From: Persicaria tinctoria
Taxonomy: Eukaryota; Streptophyta; Magnoliopsida; Caryophyllales; Polygonaceae
Length of the DNA: 64,000 nucleotides
Direction of reading: 5' to 3'
NCBI GenBank assembly: GCA_037127255.1
Contig: JBANSL010000019.1
Location: forward strand, 13,229,001-13,293,000
Below are positions 33,560-43,709 of the stretch, piece by piece. Position 1 is the first letter of the stretch, and each line of letters opens with the position of its first letter. The translations under genes were made by a program, and so were the position numbers. The notes beneath the pieces were generated by a model that worked only from the letters and a program-made list of their open reading frames with translations, had not been told where the DNA came from and searched no databases.

Positions 33560-35020
33560 TGTCGACTCCTTCACCGTGTTGCTAAAAGTCCTAATTGATG
33601 CATTTCCTCAAATCATGGAATTTTTAACAACTTATTATGAGGGAAAGAAAATGATAAAGGACTTGGGTATGCAAAAGATAGATGCATGCCAACACAATTG
33701 TGTTTTGCATTGGAGTGATTTAGTAGAGAAATAGATGCCCAAATTGTGAAACACCGATGAAAGATGGCTAAAATCCTAAATTAAAAAGGATTTACATGTC
33801 ATCAAAAATAACAAAAGTCATGACATGGCCGACATGATAAAAATTGTGCGAAGGATGGAAAGTTAAGACACCCAACAGATGGTCTTGGATGGAAAAATTT
33901 GGATGATAGACACTGATTTTGCCTCCGATTTGCGAAATGTCAGATTAGCTCTTGTTATTGATGGTTTTTATACATATCGTCTCATTGGTACCACATATAG
34001 TACTTGACAAATTTTATTGATTCCTCATGATTTGCTATCATGGTTAGTCATGAAGCCATCTTCATTTATGTTGCATATGATTATTATGAGAAAATCAGGA
34101 CTTGGCAATGACACTGATTTATATTTGCAACCATTGCTACATGAGCTAAAAACATTCTGAGAGGGTATTGATGTATTTGATGCACATGCTACAAAATGGT
34201 TTAAGATTTGGGTTGTCTCACTATCAATGACTTTCTTGCATATGTTATGATGTCTGTTTGGAGTACTAAAGCTATAATGCTTTCCATATGTGTATAGATT
34301 TCACTCATTCGTATAGGTTTGTTAGCAAAATTTGTTATGTTGAACATAAAAAATGGTTGCCCGGTGAGCACCCTTATTGATCTCAAGGTAACTTGTTTGA
34401 TGGCACTAATGAATATGGCCATGCTCCAATTCATGCATCAAAAATAGATATTTTAAGACAACAAGAAAGATTTACTTATATTCATATGGAAAAAGAGAGT
34501 AAGGAGAGATGTCGGCACATTTGATGAGGAGTTGATGAATGTGACATGGATGAGGATGATGAAAATGATGTCCTTTGGAAGAAAGAACATATTTTTCGAA
34601 TTGGCATATTGGGAATATAATCTTCTATGACATAATTTAGATATGACGCACATAGAGAAAAATGTTTCTAACGACTTGTTAGAAACTCTTCTTGGGATGG
34701 GAAAAAAAGGCATGGATAATACAAATGTTAGAAAAGCTATTGAAGATATAGGGGTAAAGATATATATGCATCCAACTTCCTACATTATGTAATATGAGGA
34801 TAAAAGAACGATTTTTTATAGTCTTGCCATCCTTATGAATATGGGTCTAACCTCTCCCGTTGTGTCAACATGAAGTAGGATAATCTTGAACCTTAATTCA
34901 AAAGTTATGACAAACATGTTTTGATTAAAGATATCCTTCATGGGCTTTACGTGCAGCTAGTGCTACGAGGACCATTGTTCTCCTTTCATAATTACCTTTC
35001 TTTTTCAAGTATTTGTGCTA
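33560..35020 (+). pseudogene. CACTA (En/Spm) TNP2-like transposase remnant
   Basis: Read in shifting plus-strand frames this shows TNP2 (transposase_21) landmarks in order: a KIDACQHNCVLHW-like zinc segment (33680-33720), FASDLRNVRLALVIDGF (33915-33970), PSSFMLHMII then GNDTDLYLQPLLHELK (34060-34155), GNLFDGTNEYGHAP (34385-34430), FRIGILGI-type FELPYWE (34590-34620) and MTHIEKNVSNDLLETLLGMG (34640-34700). Many stops and frameshifts break it, so it cannot be active. The family cuts CACTA-ended elements. I could not find the CACTA termini. Confidence 0.8.
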
Positions 35021-35279
35021 TACTGCTCTCAGAATGGCTTTAAAACAAGGTTAATTTGTTCATAATTGACCTTGAAATTGTCTAGTTTGTTATTAACTTT
35101 TTTAATAATTTTTTTATATGTATATATAGGTGCATGATATAGTTGATGACAACGATGATGGAAAATTGAAAAAGGCTTTTGCGGGTGGTGTGAATATAAT
35201 AGATATGTCAAAATATTCAATGCTCTTATGATTAACGACGCCTATAAGTTTCACATTGTAGAGCGAGAACATCTTTGAA

Positions 35280-35585
35280 AGACACAGAATTCAGGAGTTA
35301 TTGTGGAAGCTGATAGGGAAGTATATTATAGGAAGATAATTGATATATACAAGTTGGACTACTATGGGGTGTACGGAGTGGTTGTATTTCGTTGCGATTG
35401 GGTGGACATAAACAAGGGTGTAAGGACATATGCCAATGGATGTGCTTCTGTCAATTTCCTTAAGTTGTTGCATACGAGTAGGTTGTTGAAAGACATGATA
35501 TAAAGGCTAGTTTCATATGGTTAAGAAAAAACCTAGAGATTTATTTGATTTGGACAATGTTATGCTTTAGTTGTAAATCTCAAGT
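35280..35585 (+). pseudogene. DUF4216 domain fragment of a CACTA element
   Basis: The frame 35303-35503 reads VYYRKIIDIYKLDYYGVYG, then VVFRCDWVDINKGVRTYANG and CASVNFLKLLHT, which matches the pattern of the DUF4216 domain found with TNP2 in plant CACTA elements. A further KKPRDLFDLD-like piece follows at 35525-35560 in another frame. It sits 260 bp downstream of the TNP2 remnant, the expected order. Confidence 0.75.
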
Positions 35586-35682
35586 ATCAATATAAGTGTG
35601 TCTGTCAACAAGCTCTTATTTTAGCTTCTACTATTATTTGTTTTATATATCTTATTATTGTGTATATTGTATCTTGGGAAAG

Positions 35683-35987
35683 GTTCCAATGAAACGGATA
35701 ATACGGTGTAACGGTGAAACGAATGAATATTGGGTGATATTCATATGAATATTATGTTAATTATATGAATATATAAATATGAATATTATGTTTTGTGAAT
35801 ATGAATATGATTTAAATATGGCTATATGAATATGTTATTATTTATATTCACATAATATAAAGTGAATAACACCATATTCATATCGATACACCACAATATT
35901 CACATATTCATATCCACATAATGCCATATTCATATTAATATAGCGCAATATTTATTCGTTTCACCGTATTCTTTGTTTCATTGGAAC
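35683..35987. mobile_element. MITE, about 305 bp
   Basis: Inverted ends: GTTCCAATGAAACGGATAAT at the left and the complement of ATTCTTTGTTTCATTGGAAC at the right, continuing into ACGGTGAAACGAAT blocks (about 50 bp in all). The interior consists of repeated ATTCATAT/ATATGAAT motifs. No clear duplication. Confidence 0.75.
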
Positions 35988-36894
35988 TCTTGTAATATCT
36001 TCTGTTGTTCTTTTAACTATACAAGTTCTACTATCCTTTTTAGTATAATTAGTTACGCACGATTAAAAATCTAGCTATTGTTTGTTCATTTCAAACTAAA
36101 CGTTATTCTCTATTATCTATTTTGTATGTTTACATATTATTTATTAATGATGTACTCACTAGTATTTCAAATTTGCAAATCTTTATGGTTTCCTTTGTTA
36201 AGTTTTTTTTACTTAGATCTATAAATCAGTTGCAACTCTGTCAAAGCCCTTGATTTGATCATTTTCTTAGACTTGTTTCCTTTTTCCTTTTTTGTTTGTT
36301 TGTTTGTTTGTTTGTTTTTAAGGGTTTATTATTTTGTTTTTCATTTGAACAATTTGTTTAGAACTCGTATTAAAATCAAATCACAACACTAATAAAATGC
36401 CTTCCTCTTCTGCTTGATCTTTTCAATATGGGATGTTTCAAGTATGTGATTGAAAAGCTCATGTTTGTATGTTCGTTCATCAGAGTACTTCAAAACATCA
36501 AACTACAACATTTTGTAATTTATTTGAATTAGGCCCATTATTCAGAGTTTAATGATCTCTTTGTTTCCTCCCGAATTTCATTTGTGTAGTGCAGATTCTT
36601 GTTTCGTGTCTCCCGGTTGAACCGCTATTTTCTGTTCAAGAAAGCAAAGATGAAATAACCTTATGCTTGTTCTTAGACGTCTCTTCAAATTGAACCATTG
36701 ACATGTCTTTCTTTGTTGTCAAGTTGATGCTCCTCAAAATAAATTGTTGACAGGCCTTTATTATATATGCACCTAAAAATGATGTTACAAGATATTTGGA
36801 TTACCTTTTGTTCTAGCTTCTAGAACTAAGTTTTTATTATTAAACTAATGTTTGGATATTTGTAGACCGCTTGTAGAACCAAGTATCAAATTGT

Positions 36895-37710
36895 TAACAT
36901 TTTAGAATCCCTCTCTGCTGCTTATGTAATGCGACAAATGAGGATGATAATCACCTATTCTTTGAGTATCTGTTAACAATATTCATGATTAATGGTGTTA
37001 ATAATAAGTTAGGCTATAATATTCACCTCCCACAAACAAGTAACGATTTCACACAGAATCTAAAATTGAGAAAAACAGCAAACAAGAATTTTCATGTGCT
37101 CTGTTTTTTTGGCATTCATTTTAGGAATATAGGAATAAGAAGGTCTTTAGTACCAATAACGCTAGCTCCACTGCCACAAAACCCCCTACAAATGGCAATA
37201 TCTAAAATATTGGAGTGGTCGTAGGCTCAAGATGTGTCTAATGATCTCCTAAGTCCAAGTCTAGGAAACGGGCGAGTGGCAAGAAACCAATCAATGGTTT
37301 TTACAAACTTAATGTTGATAGATCTATCAAATCAACATGAGAGTCCCACATTGGATGTATTATCCGAAATGAGAGGGGACGGGTGGTCGATCTTTTTTGT
37401 CAGGAGGCTTCATCTGGCACCGTCGTGCTAATCGAAGCATTAGCCTTCAGGGAAGGAATTAAGCAAGCCATTTCGCTAGGCATCCAGAAACTCATTATCG
37501 AATGCGACAATCGGATTGTTGTCAATGCAATAAACTGTAAGGGTACCACACCTTGGGAGATCTTCATGGTTATAAAATAAATCAAGCGTATCTACAAGTA
37601 ACTTGAGGTTGTTATCGTGCAACATTGCTATAGGGAAACTAACGCAACTATAGATTTTAGAATTTGTTGGATGATATGTCTCAACAAAGATCTTGAATAA
37701 TTTGTCTAAG
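36895..37710 (+). pseudogene. LINE ORF2 3' remnant: zf-RVT and RNase H
   Basis: A zinc-finger-like piece (LCCLCNATNEDDNHLFFEYL, 36905-36975) is followed after about 290 bp by an RVT_3-type RNase H: KPINGFYKLNVDRS (37285-37325), the GRVVDLF region, then IEALAFREGIKQAISLG and LIIECDNRIVVNAINC (37420-37545) and HCYRETNATIDF near 37625-37660. Stops and frameshifts are present. It is unrelated by position to LINE-a or LINE-b. A MITE follows at 37714. Confidence 0.8.
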
Positions 37711-37713
37711 AGC

Positions 37714-37936
37714 TTGTTTGGTTACCATTTAAAAAACCCAGGAAGTAGAATAAATATCTTTGTTTGGTTGCTTTTTCGAACACGAAAAAATCCAGGAATT
37801 TGATTTTCCAGGAATTCCAATTCCTACAACATGGAGGAATTTCACTTACGTAGGGTTGCAATTCCACCATTTCTTTTATGGAAAAATTCAACTTACTCCA
37901 TTTAAATTCCCTACATCTTATAACTTAACCAAACAA
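37714..37936. mobile_element. Short MITE with TTGTTTGGTTA ends
   Basis: 11 bp perfect inverted ends TTGTTTGGTTA (37714-37724) and TAACCAAACAA (37926-37936), with further imperfect symmetry inside (CCAGGAATT and its complement). About 223 bp and non-coding. The target-site duplication is not evident. Confidence 0.7.
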
Positions 37937-38293
37937 CTTTTTAAATTTTATGAAAATTATAATTTATGAGAATTGAATTCAAGGGAAATAAGCGCTAATG
38001 GGTTATTTGTATAGATGTATTATTATTTATTAATTTAAGGATCCGAATACATTCATACGTGTGTGTATAAACAAATTAGTGAATGCCAGTTTCGATGAAC
38101 TATTCCAATTTTAAAAACACAACACTGTCAACCAGGTGTACACCAGTTTAATTTTCTTGATACAAACAAATTAAAGTAAACAACAATTTCATCTGTACAT
38201 TCAACTGATCAAATCCAGCAAAGCGTACAAACACAATACCACGCAAGCAATTAAAGAAAGCACTCTCGGCCTCGATCTCGATCTCAATCGGGA

Positions 38294-38758
38294 TCAAAAC
38301 ACAGAAGCAAGCACAATCCTGATGTGCGTGATGGCGACGGATTCGCCACCTTGACCGGGCACCAGGGTGACGACGATGCTTTCGTCACCCTCGACGCCCA
38401 ACGTCTCCAGCAGGTCGGTGAGGCCCAGCGTGAGCTTGGTGGTCATCATCTTCTTCGTCGTCGATTCTCGATCGCCCAGCCTGTGGGCGTGGCTGTGGGG
38501 GACGTTGAAGAAGCTCCCCGCGAACTGCGCCTTCAGGGGATTCCCGAGGGCGGTGTCGTCTTCCTCGTCGTTGACCAGCACGTCGAACTTGACCAAGGAG
38601 TCCCGCGCGGTCAGCTCTATCCCGATCTCCAGCACCTCCTCCTCCTCCTCCTCCTTGCTCCGGGACGTCTTCGGCCTACTAACCTCCGTTACTATGGTGG
38701 AGGTCAGTGGCATCGGGAACCGCACCACCGGGGCTTGTTTGGTCCCGGACCTCGACAT
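38294..38758 (-). CDS. Stand-alone polyphenol oxidase C-terminal (PPO1_KFDV) domain protein
   Basis: 154 codons from ATG 38756-38758, the first ATG in a frame that opens about 100 bp earlier. The protein has an Arg/Ser-rich lead (SRPKTSRSKEEEEEEVLEI), the family-defining VKFDVLVNDEEDD, AGSFFNVPHSHAH, then LTLGLTDLLETLGVEGDES and VVTLVPGQGGESV. This is the order and wording of the C-terminal region of plant polyphenol oxidases, where it caps the copper site until cleaved. The copper-binding tyrosinase domain and thylakoid transit peptide are absent, and no PPO catalytic frame lies upstream within several kb. The frame is clean and GC-rich compared with its AT-rich surroundings. It is either a decayed PPO copy that kept its last part or a short gene. 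Expression is unknown. Confidence 0.78.
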   Translation of the reverse strand: MSRSGTKQAPVVRFPMPLTSTIVTEVSRPKTSRSKEEEEEEVLEIGIELTARDSLVKFDVLVNDEEDDTALGNPLKAQFAGSFFNVPHSHAHRLGDRESTTKKMMTTKLTLGLTDLLETLGVEGDESIVVTLVPGQGGESVAITHIRIVLASVF

Positions 38759-38773
38759 GGAAGGTTTAGCCAA

Positions 38774-39190
38774 TGATTGAGATTCCAGGCTTCCACGTCG
38801 TCGTCGGCGTTGTCTTCGCAGAAAATTAAAGATCAGTTGGGTTTCAATATATTCCTACCGGTCTTCTCCTACCAAGTGTCATCTACCGTCTGTTAAACAT
38901 ACCATGATATATAAGATATTAAGAATTAAAGAAGAAGAAGATCAGATCAAAAAAAGAGAGAAGAAGAAGTCATAAATACTTTAATTTAAAACAATTTTTT
39001 ACCTTGATTGGTTATTAAATGGTTATTATAAGAATAAGAATTTTAACACAAATAGAACGGTTATATAAGCAGAGTAGCTGGATCGAGATCGAGAGTCGAT
39101 TCGGGAAAATCTCAACTTGAACACGCTTATTTTTTAACGATTCGAATGAAGATATTTTCAAACTCGATTCAAATTGAGGTTCGACTCTAG
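38774..39190. other. Spacer upstream of the KFDV-domain frame
   Basis: The first 90 bp keep the same frame open upstream of the ATG (Arg-rich) and could be the remains of further coding sequence. The rest is purine-rich (AAGAAGAAG near 38930-38970) with no gene seen. Confidence 0.4.
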
Positions 39191-39208
39191 CTCGAACTCG
39201 AATACTGT

Positions 39209-39334
39209 AAAATTTACCTATAGACATGAGTATGGGCCGGGCCTTTTCCCTTTTAGAGACCCATTGTACCGGGCCGGGCTTGGGCCAAGTCCGCCCTTGA
39301 CGGCGGGTCGGGCCACCCACTGGGCCTAACGGGC

Positions 39335-39377
<43 letters not shown>

Positions 39378-39378
39378 G
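39209..39378. repeat. GGGCCGGGC-rich transposon-like end and (ATT)n
   Basis: Degenerate repeats of GGGCCGGGC/GGCCCG (39232-39332) followed by about 14 ATT repeats (39336-39378). Similar GGGCC-rich sequence in opposite sense lies at 41160-41310, which suggests the two are the ends of one hAT-like non-autonomous element that later received the Helitron at 39609-40916. Confidence 0.5.
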
Positions 39379-39505
39379 AAAGGATTTGGGACAGAGAAAC
39401 CCTGCCCGATAGCATAACCGATTATTTTACTAAATTATACGTCTAAGTTAATATCCAAGAAGCAAAGCCAATTAAAGACATAACACATATAAATTATAAA
39501 TATGT

Positions 39506-39556
<51 letters not shown>

Positions 39557-39608
39557 CCTAATATAATACACACTATATGTAACCACTGTATTTTTTCTTG
39601 TATATATA

Positions 39609-39843
39609 TCTATCTATTAATATTACTAATTCTGCTAGCATTTTGCTGACGTGTCGCGCTCACAATTAAAGTTGAATTTTTTATTCAAATGAGCTTTTCT
39701 TATTGGTCAATATTATTATGGAAACTTTAAAATATTTGTTTCCTATTTTAAATATGATTTGAATCCGTTCCCTTTTTTTTAATTTTCGGTTATATTGTCG
39801 TAAATATTGAGACATGTTTCCATTTTTTTTTCCGATTGCAATA

Positions 39844-39882
<39 letters not shown>

Positions 39883-40081
39883 TAATATTACTAATTCTGC
39901 TAGCATTTTGCTGACGTGTCGCTCTGTAAATTAAAGTTGAATTTTTTAATCAAAAATTTCATTTCTTATTAATCGATGTTATTAAGGGAAGTTTAAATAT
40001 TTGTTTCCTATATTATATTCATCACAATCGTATTAAAAATATCTAGACAATTAATTCAAATGTCAAAATAAAAATCTATTA

Positions 40082-40129
<48 letters not shown>

Positions 40130-40916
40130 AATTCTGCTAGCATTTTGCTGACATGTCACGCCCACAATTAAACTTAAATTTTTTATTCAAATGGTATTTT
40201 CTTATTGGTCAATATTATTGCTGAAATTTTAAAATACACGTTTCATATTTTGAACATATTTGTTTCCTATTTTCATACTAATCAAAAGTTTCTTTTCTTA
40301 TTAATCGATATTAATAAGGAATGTTTTTTTCTTACAATTTACTTATTTTACTTATTTTTGAAAAGTTTTTTTCTTACAATTTACTTATTTTAGACATCTT
40401 AAATGACTATCGAAAAATAAATAATATTTTAAGACTTACAAGCATTACTAATGATTATTTTACATCTTAGATGAGGCTTCTTAGATCACTTTTCTACCTT
40501 TTAGGATCTTTTTATTTTTACCATCCTACCTTTATTTTCACTATTAATTTCCCTCTCTTTCTAGCCATCTTTCTAATGAAAATAATGAATAAGTTATGTA
40601 TATCTACATAACTTCAAAAGTATTCGCACAATCATGTGCTTATGACAATAATTATATACGGATTATTTATTTCAATTATATTAGGTGGTGTGTTTGAGTA
40701 TTATTACTACTTTACCTTATTAAATCATTTTAAAATTTTGTATTGTATCTCTTTCCAACTAATTTATAAATTACAAAAAAAACTTTATACGTACATATTT
40801 TTGTTATAAGCAAGTATATATTAATATAGTACTATTATAGATATAGATATATAAAATGATGTTCAAATTAAAATGGATCAAACTCCCGTGCCTTCAAGAC
40901 ACGGGTATTACACTAG
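39609..40916 (+). mobile_element. Helitron with three tandem 5' heads
   Basis: 5' TCTATCTATTAATATTACTA at 39609 (host A at 39608); 3' hairpin CCCGTG...CACGGG (40884-40905), then CTAG at 40913-40916 and host T. The head module containing ACTAATTCTGCTAGCATTTT occurs three times (39609-39660, about 39872-39930 and about 40072-40165), each preceded by its own microsatellite, (TCTA)n or (AAT)n. No Rep/helicase. One tail serves three heads, the same layout as the Helitron at 17211-21212. Confidence 0.78.
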
Positions 40917-40993
40917 TACAACCTGATAAAATACACACTATATGCACGTACACACTGTATTTTATATATCAATATATGTATACATTGTTTTGA

Positions 40994-40997
<4 letters not shown>

Positions 40998-41035
<38 letters not shown>

Positions 41036-41320
41036 GGTGTAATATATACACACATTGTATAAATATATATACAGTTTATATATATATATTATGATAAAAA
41101 AAATATCATTATATATATGTATGTATAATTATAAATAATATAATTATACATACATATATACGGTAGGCCCGCTTGGGCCTCATACTTGACCCAAGCCCGC
41201 CCGGTGGGCCTACTGGGCCGGGCCTATCGGACCGATTATTCTACTGAAGTTCGCATTTGTTCCCGGACGGGTTGGACGGGTCGGACGAGTTAACCCAGAT
41301 CTGCTCAGGTCTACCTCTTA
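40998..41320. repeat. (TA)n tract and GGGCC-rich transposon-like end
   Basis: TA/CA dinucleotide repeats at 40998-41100 are followed by AGGCCCGC, GGGCCTACTGGGCCGGGCC and GGACGGGTTGGACGGGT repeats. Probable right end of a degenerate hAT-like element whose left end is at 39209. Not coding. Confidence 0.45.
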
Positions 41321-41426
41321 GTTACCCTGTTATAAGTGAATAGACATTGGTCATTCGATTGACTATTATAAATATGCGTTAGGAATAGCTACAACTTCCG
41401 TATCAACATTGTGACTAAAATTTAAA

Positions 41427-41458
41427 GGGGGGGAGGGGGGGGGGGGGGGGGGGGGGGG
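41427..41458. repeat. G homopolymer run
   Basis: About 32 bases, nearly all G with one A. True length is unreliable in any sequencing method. Confidence 0.9.
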
Positions 41459-42680
41459 ATATACATGCAATAGTTGTGCCCGCGGACACCCAAGCCCACG
41501 ACTCTAGAGAAGGGGGAATCATGGAATAGTTGATCATGGTCATTCCGACAATCATTTTCTATCTAACTTGCAAGGTTTGGAGCTATACCCTTTCCTTGGT
41601 TGGGATAGATACAATATCTAATCATCGACCTTAATGTTCTTGAAAAGAGGGGTGTCTTTTAGAGCATATGCAATATCTTCCACCAAAAAAAAAGAAGTTA
41701 TTTTTTATTATTTTGTGTCAGATGTAATCAGTATATAGTGTCTTCTTTGTGTGTAAAATTTTTGGCAGAAGATAATCATGTGTCAGAGAAGAAACCCACC
41801 TATGACATTTAAATTATTTTTTAATCTTTATCTTTTATTTTTTATGTCAGACAAGGAATGCAAAGAAGATATCTATATTTTTTTTATGACGAGGAACCCA
41901 TTTTTGATGGCAAACCCTGGACACGTGACCCACCTGGCAAGAGTCACGCACCAAATAAACCGGTTTGCGCCGACCGACTTGACACACTGGAAATGAGTAA
42001 GACAAACCTTGGATAAAGTTGAAGATATCTATATTGCAAATGCTCTTAGAGATGATGAAGTTAAACATAATGAAGAAATTAATGGATGATGAGGTGGAAG
42101 TGGAAGATGTCATTTTGAAACAGAGATGGAATTTACTCGAGAGAGATATAGAAGGTGTTGTAGTAATTTTCGAATGAGATTTACGAATGTATAATGTTGA
42201 TTGGACTTTAAATTTCGAAATCAAATTTTCATATTCAAAATTTTGAATTCAAATTTCATGCTCATACTTATTAGTGAGCATCTTTAACATCTACTGGACA
42301 TTGGAAATCTTGCAAAAATTGAGGTTTGGGTAAAGCTAGAGCCTAGAGGATAAATATGTAATCACACAGAGAATATGACAAATAAAGTTTGTGGAAGTGG
42401 CTGAAGCATTGATTGAAAGACGTGGAAATCTTCCAGAAATTGGAGTTTAAGTAAAGCTCTCAACATCTGACAATGAAGCTTCGGGAAGTGGTTAAAGCAT
42501 TGATTCGGAGATGTGGGAATTTTGTAGGTAAACACTGATCAGGATGAGTGGGGATCTTATAGAACTTGAGAATTTGGTAAAGCTGATAAATGAAGCTTTT
42601 GGAAATGGGTAAAGCATTCACTAGCAAAACTCCTGATATTATAAATAAGATAAGATGTTCATGTCAAATGTTATCCAAAT
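41459..42680. other. Gene-free spacer with a SINE fragment
   Basis: 41915-42020 repeats the body of the SINE at 31701-31885 (ATAAACCGGTTTGCGCCGAC, AAACCTTGGATAAA). Around 42290-42620 there are loose repeats of GTAAAGCT, GTGGAAATCTT and AAGCATTGATT, which look like diverged copies of a unit of roughly 100 bp. No gene seen. Confidence 0.5.
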
Positions 42681-43044
42681 GAGATCCTCTACATCACATT
42701 TGGTGCTCCACCCCTACTCCATATATTTATTTTAACATTTATTTAATCTTAAAAAAATTTTAAAAAATTATATTTATATTTCTAGCATTTGATTTTATAT
42801 ATCTATAAAATTTTATTTTAAAAAATCATTTTTTAAAATTTTTTAAAAATAAAAAGGCAATATTTTACAAAATATATTTATTAAAAATTTTAAAACATGA
42901 ATTTTCAAAATAAAATTTTATAAACATATCAAATTTGAAGTTAGGAATATGAATATATTTTTTTTTATTTTTTATAAATTAAATAAATATCAAAATAAAT
43001 ATGTGGAGTAGGGAGAGGTGTATGTAAGAATGTAGAGGATCCTC
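42681..43044. mobile_element. MITE, about 365 bp, with TIRs of about 80 bp
   Basis: GAGATCCTCTACAT (42681) pairs with ATGTAGAGGATCCTC (43030-43044), and the pairing continues through CTCC-ACCCCTACTCCATAT against GTGGAGTAGGGAGAGG and an ATATTTATTTT core. The centre is AT-rich. No clear target duplication. Confidence 0.78.
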
Positions 43045-43709
43045 ACTGAATATTATCATCATTTGCACTCAATTACTCGTAATCTATGTTGTCCCCAATG
43101 TATTGGGTTAGTTTCGTTTGTCCGCTTAGATCTATTAGTTTGTCACCGCATGTATTGCACATTTTTATTTTAGGTTGTTTGTTTGACGCTTCGTCGTCTG
43201 CCGATTTGGTCGGTCACTCCAGGAGTCGAGATACGTACGAACCTTGAATTCTTACCTTATCCAAAAAAAAAAAAAAAAAATTGCACTCAAGTACTCCTCT
43301 TTTTTTTTGGTGAACTCAAGTACTCCTCTTTTGTTTTGCTACAAAACTCAAATACGAGTCTTCGCTACAACGAATCCAATGAAAATCCATATTATCCACC
43401 ATATCATTCTACCTCAAACATATCATCTTAAGTCTTAACGGCTTAACCTGCATCCAAACCCAAATTTCAATAGTCTAAGGATATAATTAGACAGTTTTTA
43501 AAGTTTAAACGCTAAGAAAGAGAAACCGACAAAGTTTGGGGGTCACTGGTGGAATTTAGGCCGAAAAAACTTCCCCTTGTCAATCGTTCGTCATACCATT
43601 GAAGCCTTGAATTGAAGTTGAAGGGGAGCAAAAGAAGGCCGCGGGAGGTAGAGCCGCCGAATACGAAAAGAACGGATACATCGACACCCGGCGGCGAATC
43701 GGCGAAGAC

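Noticed and set aside
38324..38780. Plus-strand frames of 137-150 codons opposite the KFDV domain
   Set aside because: GC-rich antisense shadows; only the minus frame carries family motifs.
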